Positions 1-9,561 of a DNA stretch of 64,000 nucleotides are shown here, piece after piece. Numbering within the stretch: position 1 is the first letter of the stretch; each line of letters opens with the position of its first letter. The notes under the pieces were generated by a model that ran no database searches, had not been told where the DNA came from, and saw only the letters and a list, made by a program, of their open reading frames with translations. The stretch lies in contig NZ_NIHC01000008.1 in NCBI RefSeq assembly GCF_002806945.1, forward strand, positions 62,001-126,000. Direction: 5' to 3'. The stretch is from Marinobacter salexigens. Its GTDB lineage: Bacteria; Pseudomonadota; Gammaproteobacteria; Pseudomonadales; Oleiphilaceae. A program made the translations under genes and the position numbers.

Positions 1-572
1 CCTACATTCCCACCAACTTGATTTCCATTACGGATGGGCAGATCTATCTGTCGCCACGCCTGGTTCGCAGAAACCAGTTCCCCGCCGTGGATCTGGGCCT
101 GTCTGTTTCCCGCGTGGGTGGTAAAGCTCAAAGCCGCACCCTGCGTGAAGTGGCTGGCAACTTGCGGGTTACCCTGTCGCAGTTTGAAGAGCTGGAAGAC
201 TTCGCCCGTTTCGGTACCCGTCTGGATGATGCTACCCGCGCTCGCCTGACCCGCGGTGCCGCGGTTCGCACCGCACTGCGTCAAGCTGAACGAGATCCCA
301 TGCCGGCAGATGAACAACTGGCTGTTCTGATTGCCGCAATGGAAGGTCTTTACGATGGTTTGTCAGAGCAACAATTAACCGAGGCCATGGCCCGCATCCG
401 TGCCGTTTCCCGAAAACAGTTTGGGTTCATTGATGAGCGCATCCACGAAAACAAAGGATTAAGCGAGGAAGATCGAAATCGGATTGTGACCACTGCTCGC
501 AATGCACTGTCTGCTGAAGGCGCAGAAGATACTCATGGTGCAGATGAGGCCAGCCATGGCTCAAACGCTTGA
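1..572 (+). CDS. atpA: Alternate (N-type) F1Fo ATPase, F1 subunit alpha, 3' part
   Basis: The 3' end of an F1 alpha-subunit gene. The frame is already open at base 3, so the gene begins outside the window; the TTG at 18 is internal. The visible ~189 residues start with [13 protein letters not shown] and run through [10 protein letters not shown], both hallmarks of the end of the alpha nucleotide-binding domain, into the helical C-terminal domain. The subunit belongs to the catalytic head that couples ATP to ion movement across the inner membrane. The next gene is gamma and then the operon stops, with no beta or epsilon following. In ordinary atp operons gamma is followed by beta and epsilon, whereas the N-ATPase order ends in A-G. 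The N-type call therefore rests mainly on gene order; ion specificity cannot be read because the c subunit is outside. Confidence 0.9.
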   Translation, partial: YIPTNLISITDGQIYLSPRLVRRNQFPAVDLGLSVSRVGGKAQSRTLREVAGNLRVTLSQFEELEDFARFGTRLDDATRARLTRGAAVRTALRQAERDPMPADEQLAVLIAAMEGLYDGLSEQQLTEAMARIRAVSRKQFGFIDERIHENKGLSEEDRNRIVTTARNALSAEGAEDTHGADEASHGSNA

Positions 573-1434
573 AGCACTTACCCGGCACAGCGATACCCTG
601 ACCAGTATTCGCGGTATTGTTCACACCATGAAGACACTGTCTGCGATTAACGCCGCGCCTTATGAGCAAGCAGCTCGCTCAATTGAAGCCTACCACCAGA
701 CAATTCTTCAAGGCTTTGCTGCCTTCGCTTATCGAACCGCCGAGATCAGCCTGCGCCAGGAGGAGGCACGCGAGCATCTCGTGATCGTGTTTGGTTCTGA
801 CCACGGCCTCTGTGGAAACTACAACGAAGTGCTGGCAGAAGTGGTGCAGCAGCATAGCCAGGAGCAAACAGCCAGCAAACAGCGAATGCTTTGTATTGGT
901 GCGCAGATGAACGATGCCCTGGCTGACCAGCATCTCGCCCCGGAGGCTGTACTATTGCCTCCGGCATCAGCGGAAGGGGTTGGTCGCCTCGCTGGCGATA
1001 TTGTTACCCGCATAGACCAATTCAGCCGCGGCCAGCCTCTGCATCAGTTGGCTGTCACCCTGGCATATACCCAACGGGGTGAGCATGGCGTGCGAGAACC
1101 GGTGACACAGAGGCTCCTGCCACTGGCACCTTCGCTGTTAAAAAGAGAAAAACAGTGGTTTTCACGTTCGCTTCCGGATTACACCATGGATGCCGAAATC
1201 CTGTTGTCGTCTCTGATTCGCAGCCACATCTTCGCCAGCGTTTTCCGGGCATCAGCCGAAGCCATGGTTACAGAAAACTCCGCGCGGCTGGAATTGATGC
1301 AACAGGCTGAGCAGTCGGTGGATGAGCGCATTGAGGACGTAGAAGGTGAGTTGAGATCGGTGCGTCAAACGGAAATTACGAACGAGTTGATGGACGTGAT
1401 TATCGGATTTGAGGCCTTGAAGAAAACGCGGTAA
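556..1434 (+). CDS. atpG: Alternate (N-type) F1Fo ATPase, F1 subunit gamma
   Basis: A 292-residue gamma subunit, the central rotor stalk of F1. The N-terminus ([20 protein letters not shown]) and the following [19 protein letters not shown] match the N-terminal coiled-coil helix of the gamma family in its divergent N-ATPase form. The C-terminal helix includes [17 protein letters not shown], the typical 'RxxAMxxAxxNA' position of gamma, here changed. I chose the ATG at 556, which overlaps the end of alpha by 17 bases; an ATG at 502 would add 18 residues not typical of the family. It is the last gene of its operon: a gene on the other strand follows after 77 bases with only a weak hairpin between them. 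Confidence 0.88.
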   Translation: MAQTLEALTRHSDTLTSIRGIVHTMKTLSAINAAPYEQAARSIEAYHQTILQGFAAFAYRTAEISLRQEEAREHLVIVFGSDHGLCGNYNEVLAEVVQQHSQEQTASKQRMLCIGAQMNDALADQHLAPEAVLLPPASAEGVGRLAGDIVTRIDQFSRGQPLHQLAVTLAYTQRGEHGVREPVTQRLLPLAPSLLKREKQWFSRSLPDYTMDAEILLSSLIRSHIFASVFRASAEAMVTENSARLELMQQAEQSVDERIEDVEGELRSVRQTEITNELMDVIIGFEALKKTR

Positions 1435-1511
1435 AAGGTAACCGTTTCTTCGCCCGCTCCCGAGGGTTGAGCACACTTCAGGCGAAGATTCGAATTGCCT
1501 TGTTTACTGTC

Positions 1512-3551
1512 CTAAAACGTCATCTCCAGTCCTGCATACCAAGTGCGCCCTGCGGCAGGCTCATAGTAGCGATCATTACTGGCGTTGATGCGAACGTTGG
1601 CGAAGTGGTCCCTGTCAGTCAGGTTACGAACCCCCGCGAAACCTTTGAGGAGAAGCTTCCTTCCTACGTAAAACGTATCTCCGCCACGCAGGTTGGCCAA
1701 CCAATAGTCGTCTACTTTCACGCTGTTTGCATCGTCTGCAAACATGCTTCCGATATAGCGGGTCTCCAGCGTGGCAAAGGTGCCACCCAAGCCCTGCCAC
1801 TGTAGCCGGTTGGACCAGAGCTGTTCCGGCAAGCCGGGCAGCCGGTTCCCATCATAATTGTTGCCGCCTGAGCTGTACTCATCAAATGTGTAGTCCGCCA
1901 GGGTGAGGGCAGTTTCAAAACGCCAGCTATGGTCAAGCAACCAGCCCGCCGTGGCTTCTATGCCTTTTCTCGTTGTGTCCCCGGCATTGCGGTAGAAGGT
2001 TCTGTCATCAGGCCCAGGTAACTGGTACGGGATTAGCTCATCGCGCACATCGACCCAAAACAGCGTGAGGTCGTAATCGATCCCGTAATCAAAGGCGCCA
2101 CGCAATCCCAATTCGTGGTTGAGGGATTTTTGCGGTTGAGTATCTGGATTTAATCCGCCCACGCCGGATGGATTGGCAAATTCTGAGAAGGTTGGGGTCT
2201 CAAAGGCTGTACTGATATTGGTAAAGAGTTGGTGGTTAGGCAGGTAGCGGTAACTTAACCCGGCAGAGCCGCTCCATTCCCTGAAGGTGCGATCCCCACT
2301 TTGGTCTCCATCAGAAAGATACTCATCAGAAACGTCCAAATGAATTCTGTCGAATCGACCGCCGATGGATAAAATCAGCTGGTCCGTTAAGTTCAAGTCA
2401 CCCTGAGCGAAGGTGCTAAAGGAGGTGGCGGTTTGAAGCTCATCCGCAGTGAGTCCTTGCAAATCACCACCGAAGCTCATTTGGGTTCGAATACGGTCGT
2501 CCCTTTGTTCGCGAGCTTCTAACCCCGCTACATATCGAAATGGTAAACCTGCAACCGAAAATGACTGGCGATAGTCTGTGCTCGCCCCAAAGTAGTCTCT
2601 GTTGTAGTCAATTCGGCTGGGGCCAGGAAAAGGAAGCTGCTGCTCAAAGTTGCGTCGCAGATAATAAACCTTCCCACGGAGTTCTCCTGAACCCGCGGAG
2701 AGATCCTGGTATTGCAGGCCTATCACTTGCTGGTCGACGGTTTGCCCGGTGTCATATTCTTCGGTGAAACGCCCAGCTTGAGTTCTGTCTTCAGCGACCT
2801 GATCTGCGGTGAGGGCTCCCGGATCTTGTGAGCGTGGGTTATCGAGCAAGTTGATGATGGCGGTGATGGAACGTTCGCTATCCATTTGCCAGCGTAGTTT
2901 GGAATTGAACAGGTATTTTTCGACTTCTGCCTGATCGCGATAGCCTTCGTAGTTCAAGGCCGAGAGGTTCACATTGTGTGACCAATCGCCATTGCTGCCG
3001 CTGTTGCTGAGGGAAAGTTTGCCGAAGCTATTGCTTCCACCCGTAGCGCGAACCGAGGTCTGATCCGGGTTACTTTGGCCGTCTGCCGTGGTCACGCTGA
3101 TAACTCCACCTGCAGCATTTCCGTACAATACGGAAGCAGGGCCCCGAATAACCTCTATGCGCTCAGCGCTGTCCAGGTCAATAGCATCTAACTGCGCTTG
3201 CCCGTCCGGCAAGGTGTAAGGAATGCCATCGACTACAACCATTACACCCCGAACACCGAATGGAGCGCGGGAACCAAAGCCCCGTATTGCTAAGCGTTCT
3301 CCCTGAGCATAGTTCTCTTGATTCTGCAGATAGATACCCGGCACCTGACTCAAGGATTCATCGAGTTTCAACATGGGTTGGCCGTTTTTAATAGCTTCAG
3401 ATCTTATAACCGACATGGAAACGGGCGTTTCGTATAGCTCTCGCTCTATTACAGGTGCTGTAACGGTGATGACTGCGCCGGTTTGGGAAAGCGCCGAAAA
3501 GGGTATAGTCAGCCCAATCAAGCAGGCGAAAGCAGTTTTATTGTTCTTCAT
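1512..3551 (-). CDS. pqqU: TonB-dependent receptor, YncD/PqqU type (likely PQQ uptake)
   Basis: A 679-residue outer-membrane receptor. Residues 1-22 look like a signal peptide. A plug domain follows with the signatures NYAQGERLAIRGFGSRAPFG, VVDGIPYTLPDGQAQ and ERIEVIRGPASVLYGN, then a 22-strand-type barrel ending in the aromatic GLEMTF. From memory, the plug and the C-terminal NASNDRYYEPAAGR closely resemble E. coli YncD, which was renamed PqqU after being shown to import pyrroloquinoline quinone. The gene lies about 10 kb from PQQ-dependent exaA and 15 kb from the pqq operon, which fits salvage of PQQ leaked from the periplasm. A GAGG lies upstream of the start. Another ligand is possible; the family match is firm, the substrate is inferred. 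Confidence 0.8.
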   Translation of the reverse strand: MKNNKTAFACLIGLTIPFSALSQTGAVITVTAPVIERELYETPVSMSVIRSEAIKNGQPMLKLDESLSQVPGIYLQNQENYAQGERLAIRGFGSRAPFGVRGVMVVVDGIPYTLPDGQAQLDAIDLDSAERIEVIRGPASVLYGNAAGGVISVTTADGQSNPDQTSVRATGGSNSFGKLSLSNSGSNGDWSHNVNLSALNYEGYRDQAEVEKYLFNSKLRWQMDSERSITAIINLLDNPRSQDPGALTADQVAEDRTQAGRFTEEYDTGQTVDQQVIGLQYQDLSAGSGELRGKVYYLRRNFEQQLPFPGPSRIDYNRDYFGASTDYRQSFSVAGLPFRYVAGLEAREQRDDRIRTQMSFGGDLQGLTADELQTATSFSTFAQGDLNLTDQLILSIGGRFDRIHLDVSDEYLSDGDQSGDRTFREWSGSAGLSYRYLPNHQLFTNISTAFETPTFSEFANPSGVGGLNPDTQPQKSLNHELGLRGAFDYGIDYDLTLFWVDVRDELIPYQLPGPDDRTFYRNAGDTTRKGIEATAGWLLDHSWRFETALTLADYTFDEYSSGGNNYDGNRLPGLPEQLWSNRLQWQGLGGTFATLETRYIGSMFADDANSVKVDDYWLANLRGGDTFYVGRKLLLKGFAGVRNLTDRDHFANVRINASNDRYYEPAAGRTWYAGLEMTF

Positions 3552-3861
3552 GACGCTGGCCTCAAGGAGTCGTTAACCCATTTCAACTGATGACGTAGTA
3601 CCGGGCTCCAGTCTTTCAGTGATCATGCTTCGACCTCAATGGGCCTTTTTGGTTGTAATTGGTCGATATAAAGCCACCAAAGGAGTACAGCCAAAGTCGG
3701 TCTTAGTCCCAAAGTTCTGTTCGGCTTGCCTTCTAAATGAGCACTAAACCAGCCCCCTTGGCCGATTCACCATATTTCTTCGATAGCCCAGCATAAAGTT
3801 CTGACGCGTGGTTACACCTGCTAACCAATCGTGCGGGAATTTCAAATGGACTGGGGGATTT
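3552..3861. promoter_or_regulatory. Divergent promoter region between receptor and porin
   Basis: 310 bases with no credible gene, separating the leftward TonB receptor from the rightward porin, so it should hold promoters for both. The sequence GGTCTTAGTCCC at 3699-3710 contains, on the minus strand, an ACTAAGA resembling the ACTAAGG repeats in front of exaB and exaC, but one near-match proves little. No clear -35/-10 pair stood out. Confidence 0.35.
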
Positions 3862-4962
3862 ATGAACAATAACAGCTTGAAAAAATCAGCCATGGTTTTG
3901 GCAATAACGTCTACTCTCGGCGTAAGCATGGGGGCAAATGCTGCCGTCGAATTGTACGGCGAAGATGGTACGTCCTTTTCTGTAGATGGTTACTTCAACG
4001 CATTTTACGTCAGCCGTGATGACGATGTGGCAGATACCCGAGACACGCGCATAAAGATGGGCTTTTTGCCCAATACCATCGGTTTTAACTTCAGCAAGGA
4101 AATGGGCAATCTTACGTTAGGCGGCCGCTCTTCGTTCTGGACAACCATTAACGACAGCCTGGACTCACCGACTGATACCGCAATCGATGTGCGTCAGTTT
4201 TACGCCACGGTCGATGGAAGTTTTGGTCAGGTATTGATTGGTAAAGACTTTGGTCTCTACGCCCGATCCAATATTTTCCTCGATGAGATCCTCATGGGTT
4301 TCGGTTCTCCGGGCGTGGCAGGCGGGGTCTCTTTTGGCAACATTCGCGCAGGTTACCCATACGCAACGCCCTCAGCTCAGATCACCTACCGTTCTCCAGA
4401 GATGAGCGGTTTTAATATTGCTGTGGGCGCGTTAGATCCAGCAGATACCGTCACAGGCGTGAATGATGAAAACTCCGCCCCGCGTATTGAATCGGAGATT
4501 ACCTATAACGCTGATCTTAATAGCGTAGCGCTGACAGCTTGGTTGAATGGCCGTTATCAGTCTTCCAGTAATGGCACTAGCAACATCGATAGTTCTGGCG
4601 TGGGCTATGGCCTTAAAGGGTCGGTTGCAGGTTTTACTCTGGCAGCGTCAGGTTTTACCTCTAAAGGTGACAGTCCCGTGCTGGTCGTTAACGAGCCGCT
4701 TACAGAAGACAAGGCAGATGGCTTTTTGGTCCAGGGCTCCTATGCCTTTGGTGCTAACCGGGTTGTGCTTTCTTATGGAGAAACCGACGCAGAAATCCTG
4801 GACCTGGAAACCGAAAGCACCACCATCGGCTTTTTCCACGACGTGAACAGTCACTTCAAGTTGGTGGCCGAGTACAACATGTACGAGGACAAAAACCGGA
4901 CAAGCGGCGTGACCACGACAGACACCGATACGATTGCCCTTGGCGCTATCGTCACCTTCTGA
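3862..4962 (+). CDS. Outer-membrane porin (Gram-negative general porin family)
   Basis: A 366-residue porin. Residues 1-27 form a signal peptide ending in GANA before AVELYGED. The mature part has the alternating pattern of a beta-barrel, for example YFNAFYVSRD and IRAGYPYATPSAQITY, a motif VLIGKDFGLYARSNIF like the L3 constriction region of trimeric porins, and the C-terminal aromatic ALGAIVTF needed for BAM-dependent assembly. The start at 3862 follows a strong GGGGG ribosome site; an upstream in-frame start at 3808 would place 18 extra residues before the signal peptide. It is divergent from the PqqU-like receptor and just upstream of the alcohol-oxidation regulators, so it may admit alcohols or their products, but this is only context. 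Confidence 0.85.
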   Translation: MNNNSLKKSAMVLAITSTLGVSMGANAAVELYGEDGTSFSVDGYFNAFYVSRDDDVADTRDTRIKMGFLPNTIGFNFSKEMGNLTLGGRSSFWTTINDSLDSPTDTAIDVRQFYATVDGSFGQVLIGKDFGLYARSNIFLDEILMGFGSPGVAGGVSFGNIRAGYPYATPSAQITYRSPEMSGFNIAVGALDPADTVTGVNDENSAPRIESEITYNADLNSVALTAWLNGRYQSSSNGTSNIDSSGVGYGLKGSVAGFTLAASGFTSKGDSPVLVVNEPLTEDKADGFLVQGSYAFGANRVVLSYGETDAEILDLETESTTIGFFHDVNSHFKLVAEYNMYEDKNRTSGVTTTDTDTIALGAIVTF

Positions 4963-4993
4963 CGCTGGCAGTGTGAGTGAGGAGCACTGTTAG

Positions 4994-5024
4994 GGCGGGT
5001 GGCAGACTGTTTTTGTCGCCCGCC
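4994..5024 (+). terminator. Hairpin after porin gene
   Basis: GGCGGGTGGC at 4994-5003 pairs with GTCGCCCGCC at 5015-5024 (10 bp including two G-U pairs) around a T-rich loop, 31 bases after the porin stop. There is no T-run after the stem, so it may stabilise the 3' end rather than terminate alone. Confidence 0.4.
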
Positions 5025-5112
5025 AATCAACCCAAAGCGATACGAAAGTACCGGTTTTTTTAAGAGAATAAATACTGCGCCTATAAGCTCTTGGAAAGGA
5101 GTCTATTAATCA

Positions 5113-6390
5113 ATGGCTTACAGAAACTTTAGCGCACCTGTCAAAAGCACTGAAGTCGCATTGGCGGGATGCCGGGATGCCGTAAAATTACGTGAAAGCT
5201 ATTTTCCGGTGGAATCTGCATCTATGAAGCCAGTATCAACCCTGCCAGCAGTTCAGGTAGCCAGTTCCTGTGTTCGCGACCCATTGTCGGCTGCCAAAGA
5301 TCTCGCCAACCAACTTCAACACCAGCACCTTGGGTATGTTCTGTTTTTCTGTTCTGCTGAATACGATCTGGCCAGTTTGGGAATGGCGTTGGAGAAGGAG
5401 TTTCCAGATGTTGAGGTTTCAGGCTGTACATCTGCCGGGGAAATTACGTCCGAAGGATATGATCGTGGATGCATCACCGCCCTGGGTTTTGATCATCGTT
5501 ACTTCGCTATTGAATGCGCACTGATTCGGGAAATGGATCAATTCACCTTGGGGGATGCGCAGAGCGTTATAGATGATCTGCTCTCGCGTTGCCGCGATGC
5601 CAAGCTGGCCCCCATCAAGGGCAACACATTTGCCATAACATTGCTGGATGGATTGTCGAGCCGGGAGGAGCTGGTATTGGCTACGTTAAATTCGGCGCTT
5701 GGCAGTATTCCGCAGTTTGGTGGTTCGGCCGGCGATGATGAACACTTGGCAGACACCCATGTATTTTATAACGGCCGGTTTCACGCCGGTGCAGCAACGG
5801 TGTTGCTGGTAAACACACCCCTGGATTTTCGCGTTTTCTCTACTCATCACCTGGCCGAAGGTGACGTAAAGCTGATCGTTACCGACGCCTGCCCAGACAG
5901 CCGAACCGTATACGAACTGAATGCAGAGCCAGCAGCTGATGCCTACGCTCGCGCCGTTGGCACTACGGTGGCTGCACTAAGCCGGGAGGTGTTCGCGCTA
6001 AGACCATTAGGCGTGAAGGTTGGCGGGCATTATTTTGTGCGCTCGATCCAGCGCGTTAATCCCGACAAAAGCCTGACATTTTACTGTGCCGTTGAGACCG
6101 GCATTGTGATGACCGCCATGACGCCCGGTTCGCTGCTGGATACTGTGCGCGAGCAACTCGAAGCCTCGGAACGCATTGTTGGCAAGCCCTTGGTAACAAT
6201 TGGCTGTGACTGCTTTTTACGCCGCTTGGAAGCAGAGGTTATTGGTGAGTCAGACGCTGTATCGGCCTTTTTGCGCCATCATAAGGTGGTTGGGTTTAAC
6301 ACTTATGGCGAGCAGTTTAATGGAATGCATATTAACCAGACGTTCACGGGGGTAGTAATTGGCCAGCCTGATGCCTGTTCCGAGCAGTAA
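5113..6390 (+). CDS. nosP: FIST-domain sensor protein, NosP-like
   Basis: A 425-residue cytoplasmic protein of the FIST family (FIST_N roughly 60-240, FIST_C roughly 245-410). Diagnostic stretches are VSGCTSAGEITSEGY, GGSAGDDEHLADTHVFYNG and, near the end, CDCFLRRLEAE followed by GFNTYGEQFNG. FIST proteins sense small ligands. In P. aeruginosa the FIST protein NosP (PA1975) binds nitric oxide through haem and inhibits the kinase NahK (PA1976) encoded just downstream; here too a NahK-like kinase follows, overlapping by 20 bases. AGGAG lies about 10 bases before the ATG. Haem binding cannot be read directly from the sequence, so the NO role is inferred from gene order and family. Confidence 0.78.
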   Translation: MAYRNFSAPVKSTEVALAGCRDAVKLRESYFPVESASMKPVSTLPAVQVASSCVRDPLSAAKDLANQLQHQHLGYVLFFCSAEYDLASLGMALEKEFPDVEVSGCTSAGEITSEGYDRGCITALGFDHRYFAIECALIREMDQFTLGDAQSVIDDLLSRCRDAKLAPIKGNTFAITLLDGLSSREELVLATLNSALGSIPQFGGSAGDDEHLADTHVFYNGRFHAGAATVLLVNTPLDFRVFSTHHLAEGDVKLIVTDACPDSRTVYELNAEPAADAYARAVGTTVAALSREVFALRPLGVKVGGHYFVRSIQRVNPDKSLTFYCAVETGIVMTAMTPGSLLDTVREQLEASERIVGKPLVTIGCDCFLRRLEAEVIGESDAVSAFLRHHKVVGFNTYGEQFNGMHINQTFTGVVIGQPDACSEQ

Positions 6391-8677
6391 CCAACTGGGT
6401 GTTCCCGATACGAACCCGAATGATCATGCTGCTTTGGCGCGCCGAATAGCGGAGCTGGAAGCAGAAAACGCACGTCTGCGAAAAATTCGTGATGCACTGA
6501 TTGTTCGAGTGGAGTCCGGCGCAGCACACAAGCCGGCGCCTTATGCTGCATTTGAGCATTCTGTGGTGCTGGCCGAACAGGTGCGTGAGCGTACCGAAGC
6601 CCTCAACCAAACCATGGAAGAGTTGAAAACAAGCAACAAGGCCCTTACTCGCACCCGGGAAGAAGCTGAAACCTCTCGCCAACGTTTGAGTGATGCCATC
6701 GAGAGCATTGCAGATGGCTTTGTGCTTTTTGATCATCAGCACCGTTTGATTCAAACGAACAGTCGCTTTCGCAGTTACTGGCGGTATACAGGGGAGGGCG
6801 TGCCACCGTCAGGGGCGCACATAGATGAAGTTCGGCAACTGGCAGTGGCGTCCGGGTTGATTGTCGAAGAACACAGTGAGCCGGATAGCGAAGGCGAGGT
6901 GTTTCTGCTATCTAACCAACGCTGGGTTCAGATGACTGAACGACCTACCCGTGAGGGCGGCCTGGTTGTTCTCTACTCAGATATAACCGACATAAAAAAT
7001 AGCGAAATGGCCCGTCGTATTGCTGCGCTGGAGGAAAGTGAACGCTGGATTCGAGTGGTTACAGATCACGTGCCTGCTTTGATTGCATACGTAGGAGCAG
7101 ATTTGACCATCCAGTTTTGCAACCAGGTTTATGCCGCCTGGTATGGACGCAACGGCGAATCACCGCTGGGTAAAAACCTGGCCAGTATACATTCGCCGGA
7201 AATGTATCAACGGCTGATGCCGCAGATGCAAGAGGCTCTTTCAGGGCAGAGTGTCACGTTCGAGTTTGAAGAGTTCGGGGAGCAAGGTCAGGCGCGCTAC
7301 ATGCTGCGTTCATACGTACCTAACTTTGGAGAGCGTGGCGAAATTGCGGGTTTCTTTGTATTGATCCGCGACGTTACTGACCGGCGCAGAACGGCAGAAG
7401 CTCTAGAACAGGCCTATGACGATCTTGAGTGCCGTGTCGAAGAGCGCACCATGGCACTGACTGAGTTAAACACCCAACTGCGACAAGAGATCAATGAGCG
7501 GAATGCGGCGGAGGCGCGCTTGCGAGATGCCAAGTTGGAGGCTGAGCGAGCCAACCTGTCCAAAACAAAATTCCTGGCCGCCGTCAGCCATGATTTGTTG
7601 CAGCCTCTAAACGCTGCAAGATTGTTTACCAGTGCCTTACAAGAACAATCGTTTGGCCCGAGAGCAGAAGATTTGGTGCGCTCCGTGAGTACGTCACTGG
7701 ATGATGTAGAAGGTCTGTTAGGCACTTTGGTGGATATTTCCAAGCTGGATGCTGGTGTGATTAAGCCGGATGTCACAGCGTTTGATTTGCGGGATCTGCT
7801 CAATAACATTGCCCGGGAATTCCGGCAAATGGCCATGGCTGAAGGGCTCCAGCTGGATTTCGTGGGCAGTTCAGTCATTGTTGAGTCGGATTCACAGTTA
7901 TTGGCTAGAATTCTCCGTAATTTTCTGACTAATGCTATTCGCTATACTGAAGAAGGCCGAGTGCTTCTGGGATGTCGACGGGAGGCGGATGCGGTGTTGT
8001 TGCAAGTGTGGGATACCGGTCCGGGCATTCCTCAAAACAAACTGACCGAAATTTTTCAGGAGTTCAAGCGGGTGCGCAAGGTCGGCGCCTCGGCAGATAA
8101 GGGCTTAGGGTTAGGCTTGGCTATTGTGGATAAAATATCCCGAATACTGAAACACGAAGTCAGTGTGTCGTCGATAGAAGGCAAGGGTTCTGTATTCAGT
8201 GTTCGGGTGCCCATGGGCAAACTCAGGCCCCGATTGGCAGTAGCTGCACCAGATACCCATAACCTTATGAACCAGGATCTAAGCGGCGCCAAAATATGGG
8301 TTATTGATAACGATCCGGCTATTTGTCAGGGCATGCAAGTGGTTCTGGAGGGCTGGGGCTGCCAGGTAGTTACGGCGGTTTCCCTGGCGGATTTGGAGCG
8401 TCAGCTGGACCCCTCAAAGTGCCTGGTAGATGTGGTCTTGGCAGACTACCATTTGGATAACGATGAAAATGGTGTAAATACAGTTACAGCTATCAATGGC
8501 AGCCGGCACAGCCCTGTGCCTGTGGTGATGATTACAGCCAACTACACCAATGAACTGAAGCAGCATATCCGCGAGCTGGGTTATGTGTTGATGAACAAGC
8601 CAGTGAAACCGCTAAAGCTTCGCAGTGCGTTGAATCACATACTGCTAAGCGGAACTAGCGTTTCAAGTAATGGCTGA
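6371..8677 (+). CDS. nahK: Hybrid sensor histidine kinase, NahK/ErcS'-like
   Basis: A 768-residue soluble hybrid kinase with no membrane segments. In order: N-terminal coiled coil (about 20-105), two PAS-like domains (about 110-210 and 225-340), a coiled linker, HisKA with the phospho-acceptor His407 in [11 protein letters not shown], a HATPase domain (N box [28 protein letters not shown]), and a receiver whose Asp692 sits in LADYHLD. The same architecture and neighbour are found in P. aeruginosa NahK (ErcS'), which acts in NO-controlled biofilm signalling and is near the ethanol-oxidation regulators. I prefer the ATG at 6371; a TTG at 6359 is possible. Its 3' end overlaps the convergent response-regulator gene by 23 bases. 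Confidence 0.85.
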   Translation: MPVPSSNQLGVPDTNPNDHAALARRIAELEAENARLRKIRDALIVRVESGAAHKPAPYAAFEHSVVLAEQVRERTEALNQTMEELKTSNKALTRTREEAETSRQRLSDAIESIADGFVLFDHQHRLIQTNSRFRSYWRYTGEGVPPSGAHIDEVRQLAVASGLIVEEHSEPDSEGEVFLLSNQRWVQMTERPTREGGLVVLYSDITDIKNSEMARRIAALEESERWIRVVTDHVPALIAYVGADLTIQFCNQVYAAWYGRNGESPLGKNLASIHSPEMYQRLMPQMQEALSGQSVTFEFEEFGEQGQARYMLRSYVPNFGERGEIAGFFVLIRDVTDRRRTAEALEQAYDDLECRVEERTMALTELNTQLRQEINERNAAEARLRDAKLEAERANLSKTKFLAAVSHDLLQPLNAARLFTSALQEQSFGPRAEDLVRSVSTSLDDVEGLLGTLVDISKLDAGVIKPDVTAFDLRDLLNNIAREFRQMAMAEGLQLDFVGSSVIVESDSQLLARILRNFLTNAIRYTEEGRVLLGCRREADAVLLQVWDTGPGIPQNKLTEIFQEFKRVRKVGASADKGLGLGLAIVDKISRILKHEVSVSSIEGKGSVFSVRVPMGKLRPRLAVAAPDTHNLMNQDLSGAKIWVIDNDPAICQGMQVVLEGWGCQVVTAVSLADLERQLDPSKCLVDVVLADYHLDNDENGVNTVTAINGSRHSPVPVVMITANYTNELKQHIRELGYVLMNKPVKPLKLRSALNHILLSGTSVSSNG

Positions 8678-9434
8678 AATCTACATCGCCAGCTGAAAGA
8701 ATGGCTTGTACCCGGTTATGAACCCCAAGCTTGCGAAGTATCGCAGAGACATGCGCCTTTACTGTGGTTTCGGCGATGTTGAGGTTGTATGCGATTTGCT
8801 TATTGGATTCGCCCTTTGACATACGCTCAAGCACCAATAACTGGCGGCGGGTAAGTGAGTTCAGCATCTCCGGCGATACCGGGTTGTCTTCCTGGCGGCT
8901 GCGCCGGCTGGTATTGCTACTCTCTTTGCCGGTACGGATTATGTCTGAGGGTAAATAGACATTACCGTTGAGAATTTGTTGGATCGCTTGGGTCATTTCT
9001 GTGCGTGGCGACGACTTCGTAATGAATCCAACCGCGCCATAGGTAATCGCCTGCAATACAACCTGCTTGTCTTCTTCTGCAGAAACAATCACAACCGGAA
9101 TCGTTGGCGCCTCATTGCGAAGGGTCATAAGTCCATTTAGACCGTTCATTCCTGGCATGTTCAAGTCGAGCAGAATCAGGTCAATATCGTCGTTTTCACG
9201 GGTAACCAAAAGGGCGCTGTCCAGATCGTCGGTTTGTAGAACTTCGCTGCCCGCTACCCCAGAGGCGATAACACTGCTTATCGCCTCGCGAAAAAGCGGG
9301 TGGTCGTCTGCAATCAGGATTTTGTAGGTTGGCTCCATAGACGTGCCTGCCTGTTTGGTGTCAGTTGCGGGAAGCGCTCGGGCCGTATGATAGCTGTTTT
9401 CCGGCTCAAGGAGGGTACTGGGTTCGTTAAGCAT
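8655..9434 (-). CDS. erbR: LuxR-type response regulator ErbR (AgmR)
   Basis: A NarL/FixJ-type regulator. The receiver begins [16 protein letters not shown] with an intact acidic pair, and the phospho-acceptor Asp is in [12 protein letters not shown]. The LuxR helix-turn-helix is at the end ([20 protein letters not shown] and [17 protein letters not shown]). The resemblance to P. aeruginosa ErbR/AgmR, needed for ethanol and glycerol growth and for exa/pqq expression, is strong from memory. The start is uncertain. ATG 9434 has an AGAGG 7-8 bases upstream and gives 259 residues with a low-complexity leader; ATG 9338 gives 227 residues, close to the usual family length. The gene is convergent with the NahK-like kinase gene and overlaps its end. 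Confidence 0.85.
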   Translation of the reverse strand: MLNEPSTLLEPENSYHTARALPATDTKQAGTSMEPTYKILIADDHPLFREAISSVIASGVAGSEVLQTDDLDSALLVTRENDDIDLILLDLNMPGMNGLNGLMTLRNEAPTIPVVIVSAEEDKQVVLQAITYGAVGFITKSSPRTEMTQAIQQILNGNVYLPSDIIRTGKESSNTSRRSRQEDNPVSPEMLNSLTRRQLLVLERMSKGESNKQIAYNLNIAETTVKAHVSAILRKLGVHNRVQAILSAGDVDFSHYLKR

Positions 9435-9516
9435 GGGATGGCCTCTGTTTATAGTTGTAGTTATGCCATTACACGTCACTGCAGCCCGTAGTTGAATGCG
9501 ACCATTGCATCAAAAA

Positions 9517-9536
9517 ACCAGTACTAAAGTACTGGT
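9517..9536 (-). terminator. Rho-independent terminator of the rhodanese-like gene
   Basis: A perfect 9-bp inverted repeat, ACCAGTACT-AA-AGTACTGGT. Read on the minus strand it is followed at once by TTTTTTG, the usual intrinsic terminator form, and it lies 26 bases after the stop of the leftward rhodanese-like gene. It should separate that gene from erbR. Confidence 0.75.
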
Positions 9537-9561
9537 TTGCCGCCTTGTTTTGCTCCATAGA

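Noticed and set aside
1430..1443. CGGT/ACCG hairpin after atpG as a terminator
   Set aside because: Only a 4-bp stem with an 8-base loop; too weak to list as a feature.
9517..9536. ACCAGTACT palindrome considered as a regulator operator
   Set aside because: The T-run that follows on the minus strand and its place just after the rhodanese-like gene make an intrinsic terminator the simpler reading.
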